Assembly: GCF_015277775.1 (NCBI RefSeq)
Contig: NZ_CP063849.1
Span: forward strand, 4,216,001 to 4,280,000
Reading direction: 5' to 3'
DNA length: 64,000 nucleotides
Source of the DNA: Paludibaculum fermentans
GTDB lineage: Bacteria; Acidobacteriota; Terriglobia; Bryobacterales; Bryobacteraceae
Shown: in pieces, positions 26,353-35,719 of the stretch
Numbering within the stretch: position 1 is the first letter of the stretch
Layout of the letters: each line of letters opens with the position of its first letter
Translations under genes and position numbers: made by a program
Notes under the pieces: generated by a model
Seen by the model: the letters and a program-made list of their open reading frames with translations, nothing else
The model's database searches: none
Told to the model about the DNA's origin: nothing

Positions 26353-28773
26353 ATGCGTATCAGGATCAAGCGCCGCACCGCGCCGCGGCGGGATTATGCC
26401 CAGAGATGGCCGATCGCCTACCGCTGGCTGGCGACCGGTGTGCTGGTGGCTTACACAGCCGTGGGCAGCACTGTCGTGGCCAACGCGCAGACCGGCTCCT
26501 CCGCCCAGGGGCCGGCGGCGCAGGCGCTGTCGCTGGAGGTCAGGCGGTATGACATCCCGGCGGGCACGCTGGGAGAGGCGCTGGCGGCGCTGGAGACCGC
26601 AAGTGGTTTGCAATTTGAGATTCGCAAGTCCGGAATCAGGGACCTTGCATCGCCCGGCGTCTCGGGTCTGTATACGCTGCAGCAGGCGTTGCAGCAGGCG
26701 TTGAAGGGCACGCGAGTCGTGTATTCCAATGCCGGCACGGGCGTCGTGGCGCTGGACCTGGAGGGCCTCAACTCCACGTTGGAGGTGCAGGAGCGGGTCC
26801 TGATGACCTCGCCGCACTACACGGAGCCATTGCGGAACACGCCGCAAACGATCACGGTGATCCCGAAGGAGCTGATTGAGCAGCAGGGCGCCACGACGCT
26901 GCGCGACGTGTTGCGCAATGTGCCGGGATTGACGATGACGGCCGGAGAGGGCGGTACGCCGGCGGGGGACAATCTGAACCTGCGCGGCTTCAGCGCGCGC
27001 AACGACCTGTTTGTCGATGGCTCGAGAGACCTGGGTCCGCAGGCTCGCGATCCGTTCAACATGGAGCAGGTGGAGGTGGTGAAGGGACCGCAGTCGGCGT
27101 TCACGGGCCGCGGGTCGGCGGGCGGCTCCATCAACATGGTGAGCAAGGCTCCGGGGCTGAAGCCGGTGTATGGCGGCAGCGTGATGTTCGGCACGGACGG
27201 GACGAAGCGGTTCTCGGCCGATGTGAACACGCCCGTGCGGTTCCTGGGGGAGCGCACCGGCTTCCGGCTGAACCTGCTGTCGCACGACGGCGGCGTGGCG
27301 GGCCGTGATGTTGTCAACAACCAGCGCTGGGGCTTCGCGCCATCGCTGGCCTTCGGGCTGGGCTCGCCGACGCGCCTCACCCTGAGCTACTACAAGCTGA
27401 AGCAGGACAACATTCCCGACTACGGCATTCCGTGGGTACCGAACACGAATACGGTGCTGACGGGGTATCTGGACAAGCCGGCTCCGGTGCCGCGCGAGAC
27501 GTTCTATGGGCTGGCGAACCGCGATTACGAGCGGCTGAGCTCGGACATGGCGACGGTGCGGTTCGAACACGACTTCAGCGACAACCTGTCGTTCCGGAAT
27601 CAGTTCCGCTACGGCAAATCGAAGCGCGATTCGCTGGCGACGCCGCCACGGTTCCTGAACACGACATCAACCACGATCAACCGCGAGGCGCGCGCCTGGT
27701 ACACGGAAGACGACATCTACGACAACCAGGCGGATGTGAGAGGGACGGCGACCACCGGCAAGGTCCGTCACGCCTACAACGCGGGCTTCGTGCTGACTCA
27801 TGAGGCAAACCTGCGGACGGCGCGGACGGTGACGGGCACGTCGACTACTACGCTGTTGAATCCGAATGCCGAGGATCCCTTCACCGGCGTCTATACGAAC
27901 AGCCCGTACATTGGGGATGTGAAGGGCAACACGCAGGCCGTGTATGCCTTCGACACGCTGAAGTTCGGACGCAAATGGGAGGCGAGCGGCGGCCTGCGCT
28001 GGGAGAGGTTCGACGTCGATGGCGTGAACACCACGCCGGCGGCGGTGACGCGCGTCGACAAGATGCTCTCGGGCCGCACGGGCCTGGTATTCAAGCCGGG
28101 CGAGCATGGCAGCCTCTACGCATCGTACGGAACGTCGATGAACCCTTCGCTGGAGGGCCTGACCTACGGTGTGGCGAATACGGCGATCCAGCCGGAGAAG
28201 ACCTATACGGTGGAGGGCGGCTCGAAGTGGGACCTGTTCGGCGAGCGGCTGTCGCTGACGGGCGCGGTGTTCCGGGTGGACAAGACCAACGCGAGGACAC
28301 CGGGGCTGAATCCGGACGATCCGCCGCAGGTGCTGCAGGGCACGCAGCGGGTATCGGGCCTTGAAAGCGGTGTTTCGGGCAAGCTGACGCGCAACCTGAG
28401 CCTGTTCGGCGCCTATACGTTCATGGACGCTGAGATCGTGAAGTCGAACACGCCGGCGGAAGTGGGCCGGGCCATTCAGAACGCTCCGCAGAATTCGTTC
28501 AATCTGTGGGCGAGCTACCGGTACAAGCGGCTGATGTTCGGCGGCGGGCCGCGCGTGGTGGGCAAGCGGTATGGGAACAACACGAACACGCGCTGGGTGG
28601 ACAAGTACTGGACGATGGACGCCTATGCGTCGTATGCGGTGAACCGGCATCTGGACCTGCGGCTGAACCTCAACAACCTGAATAATGCCTATTACTACGA
28701 CCGTTTGGGCGGCGGCCATGTGGTGCCGGGCGCGGCGCGATCGGCGCTGGTCAGCTTTGGGATCCGGTTCTAG
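26353..28773 (+). CDS. TonB-dependent siderophore receptor with STN domain
   Basis: 806 residues. A signal peptide is preceded by a basic extension (RRTAPRRDYAQRW). After it comes an STN signalling domain (about 60-130: YDIPAGTLGEALAAL, SGLYTLQQALQQAL), then a plug (TPQTITVIPKELIEQQGATTLRDVLRNVPG) and a 22-strand barrel ending in FGIRF. Plug and barrel features match catecholate/ferric siderophore receptors of the Fiu/PiuA kind. The STN domain normally passes a signal to an FecR-type anti-sigma factor, but no FecI/FecR pair is encoded nearby. It is the first gene of a three-gene iron-uptake operon with the hydroxylase and reductase genes downstream. An ATG at the expected position follows AGAGAGGGA. 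Confidence 0.92.
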   Translation: MRIRIKRRTAPRRDYAQRWPIAYRWLATGVLVAYTAVGSTVVANAQTGSSAQGPAAQALSLEVRRYDIPAGTLGEALAALETASGLQFEIRKSGIRDLASPGVSGLYTLQQALQQALKGTRVVYSNAGTGVVALDLEGLNSTLEVQERVLMTSPHYTEPLRNTPQTITVIPKELIEQQGATTLRDVLRNVPGLTMTAGEGGTPAGDNLNLRGFSARNDLFVDGSRDLGPQARDPFNMEQVEVVKGPQSAFTGRGSAGGSINMVSKAPGLKPVYGGSVMFGTDGTKRFSADVNTPVRFLGERTGFRLNLLSHDGGVAGRDVVNNQRWGFAPSLAFGLGSPTRLTLSYYKLKQDNIPDYGIPWVPNTNTVLTGYLDKPAPVPRETFYGLANRDYERLSSDMATVRFEHDFSDNLSFRNQFRYGKSKRDSLATPPRFLNTTSTTINREARAWYTEDDIYDNQADVRGTATTGKVRHAYNAGFVLTHEANLRTARTVTGTSTTTLLNPNAEDPFTGVYTNSPYIGDVKGNTQAVYAFDTLKFGRKWEASGGLRWERFDVDGVNTTPAAVTRVDKMLSGRTGLVFKPGEHGSLYASYGTSMNPSLEGLTYGVANTAIQPEKTYTVEGGSKWDLFGERLSLTGAVFRVDKTNARTPGLNPDDPPQVLQGTQRVSGLESGVSGKLTRNLSLFGAYTFMDAEIVKSNTPAEVGRAIQNAPQNSFNLWASYRYKRLMFGGGPRVVGKRYGNNTNTRWVDKYWTMDAYASYAVNRHLDLRLNLNNLNNAYYYDRLGGGHVVPGAARSALVSFGIRF

Positions 28774-28788
28774 TCACGGGACACAACG

Positions 28789-29469
28789 ATGCTGCTGCAG
28801 ATCCCGGATGTACTGACTTTGGAGCAGGTGGCGTACTGCCGCCGCCTGCTGGATGAAGCGAACTGGATTGACGGGCGGGTGACGGCCGGGCCGCAGTCCG
28901 GCCTGGTAAAGAACAACCAGCAACTGCCGGAGGATCTTCCGGCGGCGCGGGCGATGGGCGACCTGATCCTGGCGGCGCTGGAGAGGAATCCGCTGTTCAT
29001 GGCGGCGGCGCTGCCGGCCAAGGTGTTTCCACCACTGTTCAACCGCTATGCGGGCGGGCAGTCGTTCGGCAACCACGTGGATAACGCGATCCGGCAGGTG
29101 AGCGGGACTCCGCATCGGATCCGGACGGACCTGTCGGCGACGCTGTTTTTCGCTGGACCGGAGGAGTATGAAGGGGGCGAACTGGTGGTGGAGGATACGT
29201 ACGGCGCGCACAGCGTGAAGCTGCCTCCGGGCCATCTGATCCTATACCCCTCGACCAGCCTGCACCATGTCAGGCCGGTGACGCAGGGGGCGCGCATCTG
29301 CTCGTTCTTCTGGCTGCAGAGCATGGTGCGGGACGACGGCGAGCGGACGCTGATGTTCGACCTGGACATGGCGATCCAGCGGCTGTCGGAGGAGGCTCCG
29401 CAGCATCCTTCCGTGGTGGGCTTGACCGCTGTGTATCACAATCTGCTGCGCCGCTGGGCTGACGTGTAG
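28789..29469 (+). CDS. piuC: PKHD-type Fe(II)/2-oxoglutarate hydroxylase (PiuC/YbiX-like)
   Basis: 226 residues, full length for the family. The iron ligands are visible: His96 and Asp98 (FGNHVDNAI) and His159 ([15 protein letters not shown]), with the 2-oxoglutarate-binding Arg169. PiuC-type genes nearly always accompany catecholate siderophore receptors. The enzyme is thought to act on the imported siderophore or on iron release, though its exact reaction is unproven. It starts 15 bases after the receptor stop and is followed 11 bases on by the PepSY gene, which makes a compact operon. Confidence 0.92.
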   Translation: MLLQIPDVLTLEQVAYCRRLLDEANWIDGRVTAGPQSGLVKNNQQLPEDLPAARAMGDLILAALERNPLFMAAALPAKVFPPLFNRYAGGQSFGNHVDNAIRQVSGTPHRIRTDLSATLFFAGPEEYEGGELVVEDTYGAHSVKLPPGHLILYPSTSLHHVRPVTQGARICSFFWLQSMVRDDGERTLMFDLDMAIQRLSEEAPQHPSVVGLTAVYHNLLRRWADV

Positions 29470-29480
29470 AGGTAGCCGCG

Positions 29481-30670
<1,190 letters not shown>

Positions 30671-30674
<4 letters not shown>

Positions 30675-31267
30675 CGGTTCTTGCTGTTGAGCAGCGCCTT
30701 GGGATAGATCATGACGCCCGACTCGGAGGCGCGGAAGATCCTGTAGAGGAGATCGTTGCCGGGGAGTTGGGTTTCCAGGTAGTCGACGCCTTCGGCCGTG
30801 ACGATGAAGCTGCTGCGGTCGTCCTGGGTGACGAACTTCTTCGCTTTCAGGTACCACATGGCGAACTGGAGGTGCTCGCGCGGGAAGGCCATGAGGTGCT
30901 CCAGGTCGAGCATCGAGAGGGCGGAGTAGTCCGGGTTGGCGCGACGTTTGGCGTAGAGCAGGCAGAGGATGCCGATGCGGATTTTGGCTTCCGCGTCGAT
31001 GCCGTCGGTGAACTCCTTGGACTGGAAGACGGGGAGGGCGTCGGGCTGGGTGAGTTCCAGTTTCAGGTCGTACTGTTCGCGGGCAGCGGGGTCGCTGAGG
31101 ACCTCGTAGGCTTCGCGGTAGAGGCGGAAGCGTTCGGCGTCGCCGGTTTCGCGGTTGTCGGGGTGGTAGCGGGCGGCGAAGATCTTGTAGACGCGCTGGA
31201 TGGTCTCGGGCTCGGCCTTAGGGTGGATCTGAAGCAGGTCGTAGTAGTTCACCGAGGCGGAGGTCAT
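30671..31267 (-). CDS. J-domain - winged-helix protein (paralogue of the 19.8-kb protein)
   Basis: 198 residues from the ATG at 31267 (MTSASVNYYDLLQIHPKAE). The N-terminal J domain contains HPD (RYHPDNRE, His35-Pro36-Asp37). The C-terminal half (LSMLDLEHLMAFPREHLQFAMWYLKAKKFV) closely matches the C-terminus of the PilZ-J protein at 19776-20705 but lacks the PilZ domain. It likely recruits DnaK to a target chosen by the winged helix. The promoter side faces the 97-bp repeat array, so the message must start within or just before the array. Confidence 0.8.
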
Positions 31268-31324
31268 GAGCGTTGTATCGGCGGGATGGGCGGGAATCTT
31301 TGGGGTGTACGGGGGGAGAAGTGG

Positions 31325-31764
31325 GACGACCGGGGGGTCGTCTGCGGACGAGGGCGTCCGCCCTCCTGTCGGGGTTGACGGTGGCTGCAAACGATTCGAT
31401 GTTGTGGGGGAGGAGAAGAGGGCCGACCAGGGGGTCGGCTGCGGACGAGGGCGTCCGCCCTCCTGTCGGGGTTGGGAGTGGCTGCAAACGATTCGATGTT
31501 GCGGTGGATGAGAAGAGGGCCGACCAGGGGGTCGGCTGCGGACGAGAGCGTCCGCCCTCCTGTCGGGGTTGGCGGTGGCTGCAAACGATTCGATGTTGTG
31601 GGGGAGGAGAAGAGGGCCGACCAGGGGGTCGGCTGCGGACGAGGGCGTCCGCCCTCCTGTCCGGGTGGGCGGTGGCTGCAGACCATTCGATGTTGTGGTG
31701 GAGGAGAAGAGGGCCGGCAAGGGTGCCGACTGCGGACGAGGGCGTCCGCCCTCCTGTCGGTTGG
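31325..31764. repeat. 97-bp tandem array of paired hairpins (5 units)
   Basis: Five units recur at exactly 97-base spacing (marker TGCGGACG at 31343, 31440, 31537, 31634 and 31731). Each unit has hairpin A (GCCGACC, AGGG, GGTCGGC), one base, then hairpin B (GCGGACG, AGGG, CGTCCGC). About 60 bases of conserved linker contain GGCTGCAAACGATTCGATG. Unit 1 has GACGACC/GGTCGTC and unit 5 GCCGGCA/TGCCGAC in hairpin A, changes that mostly keep pairing. The array fills the space between the J-domain start and the cupin stop. The short open frames in it are repeat-driven and not genes. Confidence 0.93.
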
Positions 31765-31818
31765 CGGGAGCGTGCGCTGCGGCGAACTGACGGTTTGGGC
31801 GGACGTTCTCGGGGTGGT

Positions 31819-32160
31819 TTAGGGTTTGGGGTCGGCGGGCGGGTTCTTGATCATGGTCAGGAGCATGACGACCTCGGATTTGGCCTGGATGCCGTGCTCG
31901 AGGAGCGGGGTCATGTAGGCGAAAGCGCCTTCGGCGGCCTCCATGGTGTCCTCTCCCAGGCGGAGGGTGGCTTCGCCGCTGACGATGTAAATTGTGGCCG
32001 GCATGGGGGCCGTATGGGCCGAGAGTTCCTGGCCCGGGGCAAAGGTGAACTGGATCACCTTGGTTCGGGTGTCGTTCTGCAGGGTACGGCTGAGGATGCC
32101 GTTCTCGGGCAGCGGCGAATGGTCCTTCAAGTCGTTGACAAATATGTATTTTTCACTCAT
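31819..32160 (-). CDS. Small single-domain cupin
   Basis: 113 residues from the ATG at 32160. One conserved-barrel cupin: FTFAPGQELSAHTAPMPATIYIVSGEATLRLG forms motif 1 (with His in SAHTAP) and GAFAYMTPLLEHGIQA motif 2. One metal-ligand His is kept in each motif, but the usual second His in motif 1 is replaced, so metal binding may be weak. Members sense small molecules or stabilise a partner enzyme. It is translationally coupled (4-base overlap) to the ferredoxin gene upstream. The two form a leftward mini-operon divergent from the Crp-type regulator. Confidence 0.85.
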   Translation of the reverse strand: MSEKYIFVNDLKDHSPLPENGILSRTLQNDTRTKVIQFTFAPGQELSAHTAPMPATIYIVSGEATLRLGEDTMEAAEGAFAYMTPLLEHGIQAKSEVVMLLTMIKNPPADPKP

Positions 32161-32396
32161 TTTGTGACTCCGTTTATAGTGCTGTTGAGAATGGTGGTAG
32201 GGGCCGGGATCAGCTCGACGATGGCGCGGACGGGACATGCGGTTACGCAAAGGGGTTCGCCGGCGAAGAGGACGCACTCCGTGCAGAGGAGCGGGTCGAT
32301 GCGGAAGCGGGGCCTGGCTCGCTGGATGGCGCCGGTTGGGCACGTTGAGTGGCATGCTCCACATGCGATACATTGAAACCCGATTGCAAAAGCCAT
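32157..32396 (-). CDS. Two-cluster 4Fe-4S ferredoxin
   Basis: 79 residues from the ATG at 32396, with GGAGA at the right distance. Two cluster motifs are visible: C-x2-C-x2-C-x3-C in CIACGACHSTCP, and C-x2-C-x8-C-x3-C in CTECVLFAGEPLCVTACP. The eight-residue gap is the mark of Alvin/Azotobacter-type 2[4Fe-4S] ferredoxins. It is a soluble low-potential electron carrier. The nearby radical SAM gene needs such an electron donor. Its coding start overlaps the start of the divergent Crp-type gene by 34 bases, so the regulator almost certainly controls it. Confidence 0.9.
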   Translation of the reverse strand: MAFAIGFQCIACGACHSTCPTGAIQRARPRFRIDPLLCTECVLFAGEPLCVTACPVRAIVELIPAPTTILNSTINGVTK

Positions 32397-33085
32397 CTGA
32401 ATCTCCGCTATCTCCCCTGCGGCGGGAGACATTCGACAAGACGTCGTTGTTCACGACGCTGACGCCCGAGGAGCGGCAGCAGATTGCGGCGCTCGCTGTG
32501 GAAAAGACGTACGCGGCCGGGGAGACCCTGTTTTTCGAAGGCACGCCCTGCGAGGGGCTGCATGTGATCGGGTCGGGCAGCGTGAAGATCCTGAAGACCA
32601 GCCCTTCGGGCCGGGAGATTATGTTGGGGGTGGAGTCGGCTCCGTCGAGCGTGGCGGAGGTGCCGCTGTTCGACAACGGCGACTATCCGGCTACGGTGAC
32701 GGCGCTGAAGGATTGCGTGATCTTCCTGGTGAGAAAGGAGGACTTCCGGCGGTTCTGCCGGCAGCATCCGGAGGTGCCGATCAAGGTTCTGGCGCTGGTG
32801 GGCCGGCGGTTGCGCGGGCTTGTGGGCGTGATTGAGGCCGTGACGTTCGGGAGCGTGCGGCAGAGACTGGCTCAGGCGCTGCTGCAGGCGGAACGGGAGT
32901 CCGATGGGAGCGTCCAGATTCCGCTGACGCACGAAGAGCTGGCCCTGCGGCTGGGCACTGTGCGCGAAGTGGTTTCGCGGAACCTGGCCCGATTTCAGGC
33001 CGAGGGGATTGTCCGCATTGTGAAGAGGCAGATCGAGATTGCGGACCGGGCGGCCTTGCAGGCCGAGGCGGATACCGAGTACTGA
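32363..33085 (+). CDS. Crp/Fnr-family transcription regulator
   Basis: About 240 residues from the ATG at 32363. The start is uncertain because this part overlaps the ferredoxin gene on the other strand, and a TTG near 32447 is possible. The cyclic-nucleotide-binding fold (LFTTLTPEERQQIAAL, GETLFFEGTPCEGLHVIGSGSVKI) is followed by the dimer helix and a Crp helix-turn-helix (LTHEELALRLGTVREVVSRNLARF). The N-terminal cysteine cluster of Fnr is absent, so it is not an iron-sulfur oxygen sensor. The context of ferredoxin, cupin and radical SAM genes points to redox or nitrogen-oxide control. Confidence 0.87.
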   Translation: MRYIETRLQKPSESPLSPLRRETFDKTSLFTTLTPEERQQIAALAVEKTYAAGETLFFEGTPCEGLHVIGSGSVKILKTSPSGREIMLGVESAPSSVAEVPLFDNGDYPATVTALKDCVIFLVRKEDFRRFCRQHPEVPIKVLALVGRRLRGLVGVIEAVTFGSVRQRLAQALLQAERESDGSVQIPLTHEELALRLGTVREVVSRNLARFQAEGIVRIVKRQIEIADRAALQAEADTEY

Positions 33086-33108
33086 GACGGGTGCCAGATT
33101 CGACGTGG

Positions 33109-33146
33109 GCGGGGTCAGGGGACCCCGCGCGGACCAGGGGGTCCGC
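33109..33146. repeat. Isolated double hairpin related to the 97-bp array
   Basis: Two perfect hairpins back to back: GCGGGGTC, AGGG, GACCCCGC (33109-33128) and GCGGACC, AGGG, GGTCCGC (33129-33146). Loop, stem length and the trailing CGTCCTG match hairpins A and B of the array at 31325, but the stem bases differ. It lies just after the Crp-type gene and may act as its terminator as well. Confidence 0.85.
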
Positions 33147-33342
33147 CGTCCTGTTCTGGTGGCGGAGGGCTTCGAGGAGGCATCCGGGCACATCGATGGA
33201 TGTCTACCCGCGGCTGCCTTTCGAAGTGAGTTTCCGCTGATCACGTTTCCAGCATGCGGCTGAAACGGCTGGGGGACCGTGACTTTCGTCACCGACAGAA
33301 CAAAAAAGTCCAGATAAATTGAGGTTGTTGGCGGACAACCTT

Positions 33343-34410
33343 ATGCGCGACTTTTCACAAGCTCCTTTTCTCGTGATTTGGGAAGTGACCCAGGCCTGCG
33401 ACCTGGCCTGCAAGCACTGCCGGGCTTCGGCGCGGCCGGACCGCGATCCGGGCGAACTGTCCCTAGAAGAGGCGCGCGCGACGCTGCGGCAGATCAAGGA
33501 TTTTGGCGATCCGCTGCTGGTGTTCACGGGCGGGGATCCGCTGAAGCGGCCGGACCTGTTTGAGTTGCTGCGGGAGAGCGTGGCCCTGGGGCTGCGGACG
33601 ACGGTGACGCCGAGCGCGACTCCGCTGCTGACGGAAGACGCGGTGTCGCGGATCCAAGATTGCGGCGTATCGCGGATGGCGGTGAGCCTGGACGGGGCGG
33701 ATGCGGCGGCGCACGACAGTTTCCGGCAGGTGGCCGGGTCCTACGACCGGACGATGGCGGCGCTGCGTCATGCGGCGCGGATCGGGCTGGAGACGCAGAT
33801 CAACACGACGGTGACACGGCACAATATGGGGTCGCTGGACCGGATTGCGCAGGTGGTGGGCGAAGAGAAGGCGCGGTTGTGGAGTGTGTTCTTCCTGGTG
33901 GTGACGGGGCGGGCTTCGCTGGCGGACGATTTGACGGCGGAAGAGTATGAGCAGGTGTTTGAGTACCTGTACCAGACGTCGCTGACGGCTTCGTTCGACA
34001 TCAAGACGACGGAGGCGCAGCACTACCGGCGGTATGTGGCGCAGAGGCGGAAGGCGCAAGGGGGCGGAGCGGGTCCTCGGATGGCGGGGGCTCCGGCGGG
34101 CATTATTCAGCGGCAGGCCGGGATCAATGACGGGAAGGGGTTCCTGTTTATCTCCCATACAGGTGAGATCTTCCCTTCGGGTTTCCTGGAAGTGTCGGCG
34201 GGGAATGTGCGGCGGACCCCGCTGCAGCAGGCTTATTGCGACTCGGGATTGTTCCGGGTGCTGCGGAACTCGGATGCGCTGGTGGGCAAGTGCGGCGGGT
34301 GCGAGTACCGGAATCTGTGCGGCGGGTCGAGGAGCCGGGCGTTTGCTTTGACGGGGGATTACCTGGAGTCGGATCCGCGGTGCTCGTATGTGCCGGCGAG
34401 TGCGGCCTGA
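33343..34410 (+). CDS. Radical SAM/SPASM protein (NirJ/Ahb-like group)
   Basis: 355 residues from the ATG at 33343 (MRDFSQAPFLVIWEVTQACDL). An in-frame TTG at 33319 is an alternative start. The radical SAM cluster C-x3-C-x2-C is in CDLACKHCRAS, the GGE-like motif is FTGGDPLKRPDL, and a C-terminal SPASM cluster lies in CGGCEYRNLCGGSRSRAF. The PFLVIWEVTQACDLACKHC opening is typical of the haem-d1/alternative-haem and TIGR04053-like group. It would make a peptide or tetrapyrrole modification. It shares the region with a Crp-type regulator and a ferredoxin that could feed it electrons, but no precursor peptide gene is visible. Confidence 0.87.
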   Translation: MRDFSQAPFLVIWEVTQACDLACKHCRASARPDRDPGELSLEEARATLRQIKDFGDPLLVFTGGDPLKRPDLFELLRESVALGLRTTVTPSATPLLTEDAVSRIQDCGVSRMAVSLDGADAAAHDSFRQVAGSYDRTMAALRHAARIGLETQINTTVTRHNMGSLDRIAQVVGEEKARLWSVFFLVVTGRASLADDLTAEEYEQVFEYLYQTSLTASFDIKTTEAQHYRRYVAQRRKAQGGGAGPRMAGAPAGIIQRQAGINDGKGFLFISHTGEIFPSGFLEVSAGNVRRTPLQQAYCDSGLFRVLRNSDALVGKCGGCEYRNLCGGSRSRAFALTGDYLESDPRCSYVPASAA

Positions 34411-34412
34411 GA

Positions 34413-34988
34413 GTGGGTTTGATCCCTCAAATCCGGAGAATTGGCGGTTTGGGGGCGGGTTGAGGTGGCCGGGCTGGGCAATGGGTTTGTTCGCTCAGTG
34501 CGAGTGGATTGGCAGCTCCCTTGGGGCGGCTTTTCCTGGCGCTGGGGCCGGACGGCCTTGGAAGTGGGTTTGCTCGGCCAAAGTTCTGAGGAACGAAGTG
34601 TTGGGGACTGGGTGAGCGGGGCGGGAGCCGGGATGGGTTTGTTCCCTCAAAGCTGAAGCATCGACGGTTGGGCCGGCTTGGAGCGGCGGGCCGGGGCGGT
34701 GGGTCTGTTCCCTCGGGGCGAGTGGATTGTCTGCTCCCTTCGGCGTCTTTTGCCGGTTCTGGGGCTGGGGGACACGGTTGTCCTTGAGCGTAGGGTGCTG
34801 CTTCCGGTTGGTCTGAGCAGCGTTGGCAATGGGTTTGTTCCCTCAAATATCAGAGATGGGCGTTTGGGCCGGCACGGGCGGCCGGGCGGGGCATTGGGTT
34901 TGTTCGCTCGGGGCGAGCGGATTTGAGGTTTGAGGTCGCCGTTGAGATTGAGTGTGGCGGCGGCCTCGAGTGGGTTTGTTCACTCAAA
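34413..34988. repeat. Degenerate ~67-bp repeat array (8 motif copies)
   Basis: The motif GTGGGTTTGTTCCCTCAAA or close variants begin at 34413, 34481, 34564, 34633, 34699, 34829, 34894 and 34970. Spacing is 65-83 bases, with one gap of 130 (two units). Two flavours mix along the array. One ends CCCTCAAA. The other ends CGCTCGGGGCGAG, followed by TGGATT, and can fold on itself (CGCTC/GAGCG). Linkers are G-rich and variable. It starts 3 bases after the radical SAM stop. Open frames across it are low-complexity and not credible genes. Confidence 0.85.
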
Positions 34989-35719
34989 GACGCGGGAAAC
35001 TGAGACACCGGGGTGGCATGCGAGTTCGGGGCCGGACGAGGAGCGGGCGGTCTGGCCGGCGCCCGGAGGCCCAGGGCGGGACTCCGGGTGTACGTCCTTC
35101 GGGATGGGCGGTGAGGTTTTCAATGATCCGTGAGGAACCCGATGGCTGCGGCCAACTGGCGCCTCCGCGGGGCTATGCGCTCCGCGTTCGGGGAGAGTAT
35201 GGCATGGGGGTCGAAGCGGTTTCGAAGGAGATGGCGGTAAGTGATTGAAAGGACGCATCCGATTTATTTCGTTCGGGCGTGACCGGGAGGATCGCCATGG
35301 CCGGAAACGGCGGGTTCCTGGGCTGCGTCCCAGGTCGGCCCGGATATGCGGGCGGGGCTGAAGCCCCGCGCAGCATAAATGCCGCCCCACAACGAGCAGG
35401 ATCTGAAGTGGTTTGTGCCCGCCGCTTTTAGGGGGCGATGTCCTTCTGGGAACGAGGGTGGGTCAGTTCGGGCAGCTTCCTCGTCGGGCATGTTGCGGAA
35501 CCTTGAGGGCTTTGGCGTGTCTAATCGGCTGACTATGTAGAGAGCCGGTGTGCGGCTGTTTCGCCTGATCCCGGCCGGGCGCGCCGGTGAGGGGATGGGG
35601 TGTTTGCTCTTTGTGAGTGGGGACGGGTTTGACGCGAGGCGTCTGCCAGAGCCGGCGGCGGGTTTTTCCGGGACGGGTGGCGCGGGTGCGCCGCGGCTCC
35701 GTGATCCGGGCGTGATCCG
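34989..35719. other. Non-coding stretch, with one perfect hairpin
   Basis: About 730 bases without a convincing gene. Short open frames have atypical composition and no ribosome sites. A perfect 8-bp hairpin with a two-base loop lies at 35352-35369 (GCGGGGCT, GA, AGCCCCGC), a common extragenic palindrome type. An AT-richer patch near 35250-35275 is the best promoter candidate for a transcript towards the alpha/beta hydrolase gene, but no clear -35/-10 pair was found. Confidence 0.6.

Noticed and set aside
31325-31764. CRISPR array
   Set aside because: Regular 97-base spacing, but the inter-hairpin sequence is itself conserved rather than unique spacers, and no cas genes are present.
35352-35369. 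Terminator for a gene in the 35-kb gap
   Set aside because: A perfect hairpin, but no credible gene ends near it and no T-tract follows. Better read as an extragenic palindrome.
34427-35390. Several short frames in the 34.4-35.4 kb repeat and spacer region
   Set aside because: Pro/Arg/Ser-rich, formed by the repeats themselves, with no ribosome sites.
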